Notes under the pieces: model-generated
What the model saw: only the letters and a program-made list of their open reading frames with translations
What the model was told of the DNA's origin: nothing
Database searches by the model: none
In this document: positions 15,590 through 23,173 of the stretch, one piece after another
Position numbering within the stretch: the first letter of the stretch is position 1
Layout: each line of letters begins with the position of its first letter
Position numbers and translations under genes: made by a program
NCBI RefSeq assembly: GCF_036226365.1
Contig: NZ_CP108462.1
Coordinates: forward strand, 5,144,501 to 5,208,500
Direction of reading: 5' to 3'
DNA from: Streptomyces sp. NBC_01262
GTDB taxonomy: Bacteria > Actinomycetota > Actinomycetes > Streptomycetales > Streptomycetaceae
Length of the DNA: 64,000 bases

Positions 15590-16810
15590 GTGGCAGACCT
15601 GCACACGAGCGAGGCCGCGACCGGCACGGGGAACCGGTCGCGGCCTCGCGCCGCCCTGCTGGCGCTGTGTGCCACCCAGATCACCGGCTGGGGCATCGTC
15701 TACTACGCCTTCCCCGTGCTCCTGCCGCACATCACCGCCGACACCGGCTGGTCCGCCGCCACCTGCAGCGGCGCGTTCTCCGCCGCGCTGCTGGTCTCGG
15801 CAATCGCCGGAATCCCGGTCGGCCGCATCCTGGATCGGCGGGGCCCCCGCGCGGTGATGACCGCTGGATCCGTCCTCGCCACCGCGAGCGTGCTCGCCAT
15901 AGCCGCCGCCCCCAACCTCGCCGTCTTCACCGCCGCGTGGCTACTGGCCGGAGTGGCCATGGCCGCCTCCTTCTACCAGCCCGCCTTCGCCGCGCTCACC
16001 CGCTGGTGGGGACCGGACCGCATCAAGGCACTGACCATCCTGACCCTGGCCGGAGGACTGGCCTCCACCGTGTTCGCGCCCACCACCGCCGCACTCGCCG
16101 AACACCTCAGCTGGCGGGGCACCTACACCGTCCTCGCCGTCGTCCTGGCCCTCGTCACCATCCCCGCTCATGCCCTGGCACTGCGTGCCCCATGGCCTCC
16201 GACACCGCACACCTCGGCACCGCCGCGTTCCGAGCGGCGCGTATCCGTCGCCCGCAGCCGCCCGTTCCTTTTTCTCGCCGTGGCGCTGACGCTGTCCGGC
16301 TTCGCCGTCTACGGCGTCGTCATCGGCCTGGTCCCGCTGCTGACCTCGCGCGGCGCCAGTGCCTCCACCGCGGCCTGGGCCCTCGGGCTCGGCGGCGCCG
16401 GACAAACAATGGGGCGCGCCCTCTACGCCACGCTGTCCCACCGGACCGGCGTCACCATCCGAACCGCCACCCTGATACTGGCGGGCGCCACCACCACCGC
16501 CGCGCTGGCACTCGCACCCGGCCCCATCCCCCTGCTGGTGCTCCTGTCCGTGGTGGCCGGGATGGTGCGCGGCAACCTCACCCTCCTGGAAGCCACCGCC
16601 GTCATCGACCGCTGGGGCACCGGACAGTACGCACGCCTGTCCGCCCTCCTCGCCGCCCCCGTCACCACCGCCGACGCCCTGGCCCCCTTCGCCGGAGCCG
16701 GCCTGGCTGCCTCCCTCGGCGGCTACCCCCACCTCTTCACCGTCCTCGCCGCACTCTCCGCCCTGGCAGCACTCCTCGCCCTCGGCACCCGCGCGGCCGC
16801 AACCCCTTGA
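15590..16810 (+). CDS. MFS transporter of the arsenic island
   Basis: 406 residues from the GTG at 15590, 6 bases after the arsI stop; a CTG overlapping that stop is an alternative. About 12 hydrophobic segments are visible, with the MFS loop motif GRILDRRGPRAVM between helices 2 and 3 near residues 80-95. It is not ArsB, Acr3 or ArsP. Given its place after arsO and arsI, it probably exports an arsenical. The substrate cannot be read from sequence. Translation is likely coupled to arsI because there is no clear ribosome-binding site. Confidence 0.8.
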   Translation: MADLHTSEAATGTGNRSRPRAALLALCATQITGWGIVYYAFPVLLPHITADTGWSAATCSGAFSAALLVSAIAGIPVGRILDRRGPRAVMTAGSVLATASVLAIAAAPNLAVFTAAWLLAGVAMAASFYQPAFAALTRWWGPDRIKALTILTLAGGLASTVFAPTTAALAEHLSWRGTYTVLAVVLALVTIPAHALALRAPWPPTPHTSAPPRSERRVSVARSRPFLFLAVALTLSGFAVYGVVIGLVPLLTSRGASASTAAWALGLGGAGQTMGRALYATLSHRTGVTIRTATLILAGATTTAALALAPGPIPLLVLLSVVAGMVRGNLTLLEATAVIDRWGTGQYARLSALLAAPVTTADALAPFAGAGLAASLGGYPHLFTVLAALSALAALLALGTRAAATP

Positions 16811-16840
16811 CGGACTGAGATAACTCAATAATTATTGAGT
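16807..16840 (+). promoter_or_regulatory. Promoter and perfect 18-bp palindromic operator
   Basis: The perfect palindrome ACTCAATAATTATTGAGT (16823-16840) ends two bases before the start codon at 16843. A -35-like TTGACG lies at 16807-16812, so the palindrome covers the -10 area. The transcript would be leaderless or nearly so. The DNA-binding domain of the fusion protein that follows is the natural ligand. It is by far the most AT-rich spot in the region. Confidence 0.65.
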
Positions 16841-16842
16841 CA

Positions 16843-17553
16843 ATGAATGTTGAGTGGTCTTCTTCGGTGGTGGAGCGCGCACAGCGGCACGCGGCGCTCG
16901 GCGAACCCGCACGACTGGCGATCGTCGACCGCTTGCTCCTCGGCGACGCCTCACCCAGCGAGATCGCCGACGAGATCGGCCTGCCGAGCAACCTCCTGGC
17001 CCACCACCTCAAAGCCCTCGAACAGGCAGGCCTGGTGGAGCGCACCCGATCCGAAGGTGACCGCCGCCGCACCTACCTCCGCCTGTGTCCCGACACCCTG
17101 GCCGGCCTCGCGCCCACAGGCCTACGCACTGCCCCCCGGGTGGTGTTCGTCTGCACCCACAACTCGGCCCGCTCCCACCTGGCCGCCGCCCTGTGGAAGC
17201 GCCGCAGCACCGTACCGGCCGCCTCGGCGGGCACCCAGCCCGCCCAGCGCGTCCACCCACGCGCCGTCGCTACCGCCCGCGCCCACGGACTCTCCCTCGC
17301 CGCCGCCCGAACCGCGCACATCAACGACGTACTGCGGCCAGGCGACCTTGTGGTCGCCGTCTGCGACAACGCCCATGAACAACTCGGCTCCCAGGCCGCC
17401 GACCGCCTGCACTGGTCGGTCCCCGACCCCGCCCGCATCGACACCGACGACGCCTTCGCCGACGCCCTGAGTGAACTCGCCGACCGGGTCGACCGGCTGG
17501 CACCCGCCATCCACCCGACCGCCGATAGCCCTCCAGGAGCCAGCGATGACTGA
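16843..17553 (+). CDS. ArsR-type regulator fused to a phosphatase-fold domain
   Basis: 236 residues. Residues ~10-90 form an ArsR-type winged helix (GEPARLAIVDRLLLGD, then NLLAHHLKALEQAG) without the CVC metal motif. Residues ~98-225 form a low-molecular-weight phosphatase domain with an intact P-loop, CTHNSARS at 104-111. The fold is that of arsenate reductase, but the downstream CGDTCP cysteines are absent, so the domain may sense or act on phosphate or arsenate rather than complete a reductase cycle. Its stop overlaps the following arsC start by 8 bases. Fusions of this build occur in actinobacteria; their chemistry is poorly defined. Confidence 0.85.
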   Translation: MNVEWSSSVVERAQRHAALGEPARLAIVDRLLLGDASPSEIADEIGLPSNLLAHHLKALEQAGLVERTRSEGDRRRTYLRLCPDTLAGLAPTGLRTAPRVVFVCTHNSARSHLAAALWKRRSTVPAASAGTQPAQRVHPRAVATARAHGLSLAAARTAHINDVLRPGDLVVAVCDNAHEQLGSQAADRLHWSVPDPARIDTDDAFADALSELADRVDRLAPAIHPTADSPPGASDD

Positions 17554-18208
17554 GACCGTGTCCTTCCCCCGCCGCACCCTGAGCATCGACCAGCAACTCG
17601 CCCTGCGCAGCGCCGCCACCCACCTGCGCGGCGAGTTCCACGGCACCTTCGGCCAGGAGACCATCGAACGGTTCCTGACATCCAGCTACGACCAGTTCGC
17701 CGGCCAGAACACCATCCCCAACTTCCTCCCGCTTCTGGCCGAACGCTTCGCCCGCCAGCGCCTCCGCGCCCTGGCCAAGGTCGAAGGACACCACACCGAC
17801 GGCAAACCCACAGTGCTCTTTCTCTGCGTCCACAACGCTGGCCGCAGCCAGATGGCCATGGGCTTCTTCCAACACCTCGCCGGCGACAACGCCGTCGCCT
17901 GGTCCGGCGGTTCCGAACCCGGCCGCGAGATCAACCCGGCCGCCATCGCCGCCATGAGCGAGCGCGGCATCGACATCTCCCGCGAATACGCCAAACCCTG
18001 GACCGATGAGGTTGTCCGTGCCGCCGACGTCGTCATCTCCATGGGTTGCGGTGACGCTTGCCCGGTCTTCCCCGGCAAGCGATACCTCGACTGGACCCTC
18101 GACGACCCCGCCGGCAAGGCCGTGAACGACGTCCGCCCCATCCGCGACGAGATCGAACGCCGCGTCCGCGGACTCCTCGACGACCTCGGCGTCCAGGCCC
18201 GCCCCTGA
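17546..18208 (+). CDS. arsC: Arsenate reductase with N-terminal helical domain
   Basis: 220 residues from the ATG at 17546 (AGGAG upstream), overlapping the fusion gene by 8 bases. The first ~80 residues are an alpha-helical domain (RSAATHLRGEFHGTFG), as in actinobacterial arsenate-mycothiol transferases. The catalytic domain follows with P-loop CVHNAGRS at 94-101 and a CGDACP segment. It forms arseno-mycothiol or reduces arsenate with mycothiol/mycoredoxin. The pairing with the ArsR-phosphatase fusion points to a self-contained regulator-enzyme unit. It is closely related to the dead copy at 21779-22165. Confidence 0.9.
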   Translation: MTETVSFPRRTLSIDQQLALRSAATHLRGEFHGTFGQETIERFLTSSYDQFAGQNTIPNFLPLLAERFARQRLRALAKVEGHHTDGKPTVLFLCVHNAGRSQMAMGFFQHLAGDNAVAWSGGSEPGREINPAAIAAMSERGIDISREYAKPWTDEVVRAADVVISMGCGDACPVFPGKRYLDWTLDDPAGKAVNDVRPIRDEIERRVRGLLDDLGVQARP

Positions 18209-18239
18209 CCGCTCTCCACCACCACGGGACCGCTCTGGC

Positions 18240-18500
18240 CCGCTTTCCGCTCCGTCGGCTCCGCTCTCTGTCGAGGAGCTTGGACAGCAACGTGGCCGCC
18301 GAGTAGACCGCCTCCTGGCAATGGCCTGAATCCAGTCGATGACCTGGGCGAACGGAGCGGGTCTTGTCTCAGCGGCGGGGACCGTGAGGCCGACCGCTAC
18401 ATGCGTGTCGAACTCCTTGCCGAGGCCCGAAAGCTGCATCACCACGTGGCCATCGCCACCGCCCCCAGCGGACGTGACCGTCGAGGGCCGTGCCAGCAAG
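18240..18500 (-). pseudogene. Decayed remnant of an unknown gene (copy 1)
   Basis: No intact gene lies between 18209 and 18900. On the minus strand a protein-like stretch is seen in two frames: EFDTHVAVGLTVPA followed by QVIDWIQAIA, then, after a shift near 18320, QEAVYSAATLLSKLLDRE. The second part is similar in DNA and peptide to 31383-31457 (QEMVYPVATLLSTLLG). It appears to be a relic of one repeated gene of unknown function. Confidence 0.45.
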
Positions 18501-18611
18501 AGGGTTGCAGTTCGGGTTGCATTCAGCCTCGTTCACGGGCGTCCACGGGGTGTCTGTCGAAGCGCTCAGCAGCAGGTCGGGACGCTGACGGCCGTTGCCG
18601 AACACCCGGAC

Positions 18612-18671
18612 GAACATTTGGAAAGCGTGTTGGGGGCAACCCCTCACGAGTTCGAATCTCGTATCCTCCGC
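18612..18671 (+). repeat. tRNA-Ser 3'-end fragment, att-like repeat (left copy)
   Basis: Sixty bases match the 3' part of a tRNA-Ser from the anticodon loop (TTGGAAA, anticodon GGA) through the long variable arm (GTTGGGGGCAACCCC) and the T-loop (GTTCGAATC) to the acceptor end CCTCCGC. No 5' half is present, so it is not a working tRNA. Tyrosine integrases typically recombine at exactly this part of tRNA genes. A second copy lies at 21580-21638 in the same orientation. Confidence 0.8.
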
Positions 18672-18690
18672 ACCGGCTGACCAGCCAAAA

Positions 18691-18725
18691 CGAAGAACCC
18701 GACCGCCAAGCGGCCGGGTTCTTCG
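18691..18725. terminator. Hairpin after the left att repeat
   Basis: CGAAGAACCCG and CGGGTTCTTCG are perfect 11-bp arms around a short GC-rich loop that itself contains CCGCCAAGCGG. It lies 20 bases after the tRNA fragment, where the original tRNA terminator would be. Confidence 0.6.
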
Positions 18726-18900
18726 TCGTTCCCTGGTCTCAGTTTTGGTCTCATTTACTTCGGGCATTTAAGGGCAATTTTTCACATGAGTGTGCCGAAG
18801 TCCGGGCGCACGCTTGAGCGCCCTTGTGGAGTTGCCGGTACCACTTGGCTGCTGGATGTCCGGGATCCCTGTTCGGCGGACGCCGCTACGATCGCCGGTC

Positions 18901-19794
18901 ATGGACTGGCTTGAGCGCGCCGCGAGGCTGAGGCAGTGGACCAGAAGCGGGGTGCGTGCGCCGCACAAGCCCCTGCTGTTTCTGTATGCCCTCGGCCGAT
19001 TCCAAGCGGACGCCGGTGACGAGCTGCGGTACAGCGCAGTGGAGGAGGACCTGAAGCGGTTGTTGGCCGAGTACGGCCCGTCCAACAAGACAACACCTGC
19101 CTACCCGTTCCACTATTTGGTCAGCGACGGGGTCTGGGAAGTGCGTACTGATCACGGGCCCGGAAGTCCCGGTAAAGGGGTACGGGAGCTTCGGGTGGCC
19201 GGCGCGGTGGGGCGGCTGGCACCGGACCTACGGGCGGCGCTGCGGCGTGAGCCGTCCCTGCTCGGCCGGGTGGCCCGGGTGCTTCTCGATCTGCACTTTC
19301 CGCCGTCGCTTCACGGGGATCTGTGCCAGGCCGTCGGTCTGGAGTTGGAGCTGGCGGAGACGGAGCCACTGCCGGCCGGGCGACGGCAGCGGGACCGGCG
19401 GATGCGGGAGCTGGTGTTGACCGCTTACGAGTACCAGTGCGCCTTCTGCGGCTACGACGGCAGGATCGGTGCCATGCCTGTCGGGCTGGAGGCCGCGCAC
19501 GTACGCTGGTGGGCGTTCGACGGCCCGGACGACGTCGACAACGGCCTGTGCCTGTGCTCGCTGCACCACAAACTGTTCGACAAAGGCGTCCTTGGCGTCG
19601 GCGACGGCCACCGCATCTTGGTCTCGCAGCACTTCGTCGGGCGCAGCCCCGTCGCCCGCGAACACGTGACAGCGCTCGCCGGCCGCCCGCTGCTCGGCCC
19701 CCAGCCGGGTACCCGACCCATCGCGGCGGCCCACCGCGCCTGGCACACGGAGCAGGTCTTCCACGGCACCCCACGCCCGGCCACCGTGAGCTGA
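18901..19794 (+). CDS. Type IV restriction endonuclease for phosphorothioate DNA (SprMcrA-like, HNH)
   Basis: 297 residues from the ATG at 18901. The N-terminal ~150 residues look like the sulfur-binding domain of the McrA family (GVRAPHKPLLFLYALGRF, then YPFHYLVSDGVWEV). The C-terminal HNH nuclease has zinc Cys180 and Cys183 (CAFC), His200 (EAAH), Asn214 and His223 (CSLHHKLF). Enzymes of this type, such as SprMcrA, cut DNA carrying phosphorothioate modification and thereby exclude DNA from hosts with dnd genes. It lies inside the tRNA-Ser repeats, consistent with a mobile defence cargo. No dnd genes are seen in the window, as expected for such an enzyme. Confidence 0.82.
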   Translation: MDWLERAARLRQWTRSGVRAPHKPLLFLYALGRFQADAGDELRYSAVEEDLKRLLAEYGPSNKTTPAYPFHYLVSDGVWEVRTDHGPGSPGKGVRELRVAGAVGRLAPDLRAALRREPSLLGRVARVLLDLHFPPSLHGDLCQAVGLELELAETEPLPAGRRQRDRRMRELVLTAYEYQCAFCGYDGRIGAMPVGLEAAHVRWWAFDGPDDVDNGLCLCSLHHKLFDKGVLGVGDGHRILVSQHFVGRSPVAREHVTALAGRPLLGPQPGTRPIAAAHRAWHTEQVFHGTPRPATVS

Positions 19795-19815
19795 TCGCAG
19801 GGTGGCGCTTTGTAG

Positions 19816-20696
19816 TTGCGCACCTCACCGATCCAAAGCCAATCACGTCTGCCAGGCTCGTCCTACTCCATGGCTGCGCTCCGCCCGTTTCCTTGCGAGA
19901 GGGGGTCTGAGCACACTGTGCCGATCAACGGCGTCGCGCAAGGAACGCGGGGCTGGTCCACGGGTGTGAATGCTGTGGGCGCCGGCCCTGTTGTGGCATC
20001 GGCATCCGTACCGCTCGCACGTCGTAGCGGCTTGTTTGGACGGCGCAGCAAGGACGAGTCGTCCGAACTCGCGGAACTGCATGCCTGGATCACCAGGACA
20101 CAGGGCTTGGACGCCGCACAGGTTGCGGATCTCATGAGGCAGGTGAGGGCGGAGGCAGCTGCCCTGCGAGAGCAGGCCGAGGAGGAAGCGGAGGGGATCC
20201 GCAAGGACGCTCGCGAGGTGGCGAAGGAGGTCCTCGACGACGCGCGCAAGACCGCGAAGGAGACAGAACGGGCACGCAAGGACGCTGAGAAGCGCCGGAG
20301 AGAGATCTTCGAGGCGGGAACGCGCCTGGCCGAACTGCAGGCGCGGATCGTCACCACTGATGAGACGGCCATGCTTCAGCAGGTCGGTATCTATGCCTAC
20401 CGGCACCAGTTGCAGGACGCTGTGGCGTACCGAAGCCGTTTGGAGACCCTGCAGACGGAGATCAAGAACCTGGCCCGCGCCGATCGGGCGGTCCTGGCAT
20501 CGACGAAGCCCAATTGCACCAGGAGTTCGCGGCACGCAAGGTCAACCGTGTCAACAGTCGCAAGGAGTTCTTCTACGTCAGCCCTGCAGAGGTGAGGGAC
20601 GCATTGGAACGCCACGCCGGCCAGCACCTGATCGAGTTCACAGAAGAACCCCAAGCCCTGGAATGGCGCGCCAGCGCAGCAGCCCAGGGCGCGTGA
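19816..20696 (+). pseudogene. Internally deleted DUF4041/T5orf172 (GIY-YIG) gene
   Basis: The N-terminal part (to about 20505) matches DUF4041 proteins: ELAELHAWITRTQGLDA, a charged coiled coil (EEEAEGIRKDAREVAKE), and QQVGIYAYRHQLQDAVAYR. It jumps directly into the last ~60 residues of the same family's GIY-YIG/T5orf172 end (LHQEFAARKVNRVNSRKEFF, then YVSPAEVRDALERHAGQHL) in another frame. About 200 middle codons, including the GIY-YIG catalytic core, are missing. The true start is unclear (19816 ATG or the GTG at 19918). DUF4041-T5orf172 proteins are common on mobile and defence islands. Confidence 0.75.
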
Positions 20697-20706
20697 TCAA
20701 CACCTT

Positions 20707-21120
20707 CTATACGGCCACGAGGCGCACCTTGTCGCCGCACAGTTTCGTCATGTCGTCGATGTCCGAAGTGAGCAGCACGACTGGGCGCCGTTGCCGCAGC
20801 GCCATCTCGGCCACGACGGCGTCGATGGCGTACTTGTGGCCGTGCAGTCCGGCGTTGATCAGCATGGCGGAGGCGGCCTTGGCCTCCTCGTCGCCGATGT
20901 GCACGATCCTCGTACCGGACAGGACCCAGGCGAGCCGGGCCTGGTCGGTACGGCGGTGTGCGGCTTCGATGATGGTCAGGGCGCTGATCACTACTTCCAT
21001 GCCTCGCCTGCGGGCTTCCGCGATCAGGGCGACGACGGGCTCGTGATCATTGACGAGTTTGGACAGGCCCTCGCAGTCAAGAACGAGGGTGCCTTCGTGG
21101 CTCAGCTTGCGGCGGGCCAC
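20707..21120 (-). CDS. vapC: PIN-domain ribonuclease toxin (VapC-type)
   Basis: 137 residues. The acidic PIN residues are visible: LVLDCEGLSKLV at the N-terminus, a central Glu (ALTIIEAAH), Asp in HKYAIDAVVAE, and DxxD in LLTSDIDDM. PIN toxins cleave RNA, often tRNA or rRNA, when freed from the antitoxin. The gene starts inside the last codons of the antitoxin gene (19-base overlap), the normal antitoxin-toxin order. It is located within the tRNA-Ser-bounded segment. Confidence 0.85.
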   Translation of the reverse strand: MARRKLSHEGTLVLDCEGLSKLVNDHEPVVALIAEARRRGMEVVISALTIIEAAHRRTDQARLAWVLSGTRIVHIGDEEAKAASAMLINAGLHGHKYAIDAVVAEMALRQRRPVVLLTSDIDDMTKLCGDKVRLVAV

Positions 21121-21386
21121 TGGCCCTCCTCGGCGAACACCTCGTCGAATACCCGGCGAGCCCGCTCCTGCTCCCGCTCAGAGACGGGACCCTTGCGGCG
21201 TTCGTAGTCCGCCAGGTACTCGTCCAGGATCTGACCGCGCAGTTCACGCTCAACGGCCGCGGTGATGAACGCAGAGAACTCACGTTTGCCCACCCGCTGA
21301 CGAATCGCCTCGGCCGTCCCCTCGGGCAGGGAGAGGCTCACTCGGGTCGCGGGTCCCTCTCCGACGCTGTACGGGATCTCAGTCAT
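21102..21386 (-). CDS. vapB: Antitoxin with ribbon-helix-helix-like N-terminus (VapB-type)
   Basis: 94 residues from the ATG at 21386. The N-terminal half (TRVSLSLPEGTAEAIRQRV, then EFSAFITAAVEREL) has the strand-helix-helix pattern of CopG/RHH antitoxins. The C-terminal half is charged and helical (YERRKGPVSEREQERARR) and would wrap the toxin. An inverted repeat immediately upstream of its start is the likely autoregulatory operator. Confidence 0.82.
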   Translation of the reverse strand: MTEIPYSVGEGPATRVSLSLPEGTAEAIRQRVGKREFSAFITAAVERELRGQILDEYLADYERRKGPVSEREQERARRVFDEVFAEEGQWPAAS

Positions 21387-21389
21387 GGG

Positions 21390-21419
21390 ACGAGATTATC
21401 AAATAAGTAGGAATCTCGT
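21390..21419 (-). promoter_or_regulatory. Toxin-antitoxin operator
   Basis: ACGAGATT and AATCTCGT are perfect 8-bp arms around a 14-base AT-rich spacer, starting 4 bases upstream of the antitoxin ATG. Its position over the promoter matches conditional autoregulation of VapBC operons. Confidence 0.65.
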
Positions 21420-21467
21420 CGGTCGTGCTGCTCCTCGACCATCTCGGCCAGCGGATCCGAGCAATCT

Positions 21468-21491
21468 CCTGGTCTCAGTTTTGGTCTCATT
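21468..21491. repeat. 24-bp word also found at 18732-18755
   Basis: A 24-bp word with core GGTCTCAGTTTTGGTCTCAT occurs identically at 18732-18755 (after the left tRNA fragment and hairpin) and at 21468-21491. An 11-base part recurs at 21706-21716 after the right fragment and hairpin. The order tRNA fragment, hairpin, word suggests repeated integration scars. The word may be the 3' end of an integrase gene; this is inference. Confidence 0.5.
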
Positions 21492-21579
21492 CACCCCCGT
21501 TCGGCAGCGTCCGGACGCTCTCCCCGAAGCAGCTTCGCCACAGGTCAGGATGCCCCCGGCCACCCCCGGACAGCCGGGT

Positions 21580-21638
21580 GAACATTTGGAAAGCGTGTTG
21601 GGGGCAACCCCTCACGAGTTCGATCTCGTATCCTCCGC
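21580..21638 (+). repeat. tRNA-Ser 3'-end fragment, att-like repeat (right copy)
   Basis: Matches 18612-18671 base for base except one deleted A in the T-loop (GTTCGATC in place of GTTCGAATC). No tRNA 5' half precedes it. Together with the left copy it brackets about 3 kb of cargo. It is the expected footprint of an integrated element at tRNA-Ser. Confidence 0.8.
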
Positions 21639-21660
21639 CGGTGCCTCACCGGGCACGATG

Positions 21661-21696
21661 TCGAAGGGCCCCACCGTTCGCGGTGGGGCCCTTCGA
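21661..21696. terminator. Strong hairpin after the right att repeat
   Basis: TCGAAGGGCCCCACC and GGTGGGGCCCTTCGA are perfect 15-bp arms with a 6-base loop (GTTCGC). The position, just after the tRNA 3' end, is that of a tRNA terminator. Confidence 0.75.
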
Positions 21697-21778
21697 CGTG
21701 CGTGGTCTCAGTTGCTGTGATTGGACCGGCGCGGCGAAGGTGATCTGCCCGGCATCTCTTGCGAGCCATGGGACGCGG

Positions 21779-22165
21779 TCAGTGCTGTGCCGGGACGCCC
21801 AGGCCGTCTAGGAGGCCGCGAACGGGGCGCTCGATCTCGTCACGGATGGGTCGGACGTCGTCGATGGTCCTGCCCGCGGGGTTGTCCAGGGTTTATTCGA
21901 GGTATCGCTTGCCGGGGGAAAGCCGGGCAGGCGCCGCAGCCGCGCATGCTGACGACGACGTCAGCGGCGCGGACGACCTCGTCGGTCCAGGGCTTGGCGA
22001 ACTCACGGGAGATGTCGATGCCACGCTCACCCATCGCGTCGATGGCCGCCGGGTTGACCTCGAAGCCCGGTTCGGAGCCGCCCGACCAGGCCGTCTGGGG
22101 GCGGTCGGCGGCCAAAGCACGCAGCCGCTGGTGGGTAAACCGTTCGGCGATGAGCGCGGGGGTTC
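21779..22165 (-). pseudogene. arsC: Dead arsC lacking the catalytic loop
   Basis: The minus strand encodes pieces closely matching the intact ArsC at 17546-18208: AERFTHQRLRALAA, then AWSGGSEPGFEVNPAAIDAM, RGIDISREFAKPWTDEVV and, after a frameshift, GKRYLE, then a stop codon, then a C-terminus ending GVPAQH. The segment holding the P-loop CVHNAGRS is deleted between RALAA and AWSGG, and the CGDACP region is damaged. It lies just outside the right tRNA-Ser repeat. This is an older arsenic gene disabled by deletion, frameshift and nonsense mutation. Confidence 0.8.
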
Positions 22166-22179
22166 GATTCTGTGGTGGG

Positions 22180-23022
22180 TCAGCGAGCGCCCAGCAGGCC
22201 GGCGAGCAGTTGGAGTCGCTCGGCGTCGGGGCTGCCCTCGGCGGCGGTGCAGACCATGAGCGCGGGGCCGGGGTTGCCCGGTATCGGGTAGGCGTCCCAG
22301 TCCAGGTTCAGTTCGCCGACCTGGGGGTGGTTGAGGCGCATTTGGCCGCGGGTCGGTTCCTCCACGTCGTGGAGGGCCCACAGCGCCGCGAACTCGTCGC
22401 TGCGGACCGCGAGTTCACCCACCAGCTCGACCGCACGTGGGTGTCCCGGATCGGCGGCGACCTGCGTCCGCAGCATCCCGATCAGCTCCGCGACGGTGGC
22501 CGCCCGGTTCGGGCACGTCCGGTCGGCCTCGGGGTGCAGGAACAGTGCCAGCAGGTTCCGCTCCCTCTGCGGCTGCCGGGTGAACTCCCCCAGCAGGGCA
22601 CCGCCGAGCGGGTTCCAGGCCAGCACGTCCAGGAAACGGCCGACGACCAGAGCGGGCGAGGTCATGGTGTGCAGCAGTCGTAGCGTGGTGTCGGGTACGT
22701 CCTCCGGCTCGTACGAACGCGGGAGGCGGGCCGGTGTGCGTGCGGCGGCGGCGAGGCTGTGCAGGTGGCGGGACTCCTCGGCGGAGAAGTTGAGGGCGCG
22801 CGCGAGGGCGTCCAGGACCTGTTCGGAGGGGCGGACGTCGCGTCCCTGCTCCATGCGCTGGTAGTAGTCCGAGCTCACCCCGGCCAGCAGCGCCAGTTCC
22901 TCCCGCCGCAGCCCGGCGACGCGCCGCCGCGGACCGGGCTCCAGGCCGACGTCCTGTGGTCGCAGCCGAGTTCGGCGGGTGCGCAGGAACTCGGCGAGTT
23001 CGCGTCGGGGATCGTCGCTCAT
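22180..23022 (-). CDS. XRE-family regulator with MmyB-type ligand-binding domain
   Basis: 280 residues from the ATG at 23022 (AAGG just upstream; a GTG at 23043 is possible). The N-terminal helix-turn-helix is EELALLAGVSSDYYQRMEQGRD. The C-terminal ~170 residues form the MmyB-like domain, a PAS-like fold thought to bind small hydrophobic ligands (LALFLHPEADRTCPNR, then LRTQVAADPGHPRAVELVGEL). In Streptomyces such regulators usually repress the divergent gene, here a quinone-oxidoreductase-type enzyme at 23174. Confidence 0.88.
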   Translation of the reverse strand: MSDDPRRELAEFLRTRRTRLRPQDVGLEPGPRRRVAGLRREELALLAGVSSDYYQRMEQGRDVRPSEQVLDALARALNFSAEESRHLHSLAAAARTPARLPRSYEPEDVPDTTLRLLHTMTSPALVVGRFLDVLAWNPLGGALLGEFTRQPQRERNLLALFLHPEADRTCPNRAATVAELIGMLRTQVAADPGHPRAVELVGELAVRSDEFAALWALHDVEEPTRGQMRLNHPQVGELNLDWDAYPIPGNPGPALMVCTAAEGSPDAERLQLLAGLLGAR

Positions 23023-23173
23023 GGCCTTGGAGGAGTCGGTCACGGCGCCAGTATGCCGCGAGCGCGGCTCGCGAGGGTGGGTCTGCCGGACCCAGGAAAA
23101 GGCGAACGACCGTGATGCCGTGCGCAGGGTCCAGGATCGGTTGCACCACAGCCGGTCACGGAAGGACAGCGAC

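Noticed and set aside
18612..18671. A functional tRNA-Ser gene
   Set aside because: Only the 3' part from the anticodon loop is present; no acceptor 5' strand or D-arm precedes either copy.
18369..18767. A 132-residue minus-strand protein over the left tRNA fragment
   Set aside because: It reads through the tRNA fragment and terminator hairpin and has no ribosome-binding site; its first residues may be an integrase end but it is not an independent gene.
18901..19794. Homing endonuclease of an intron or intein
   Set aside because: The HNH gene has a sulfur-binding-type N-terminal domain and no interrupted host gene around it.
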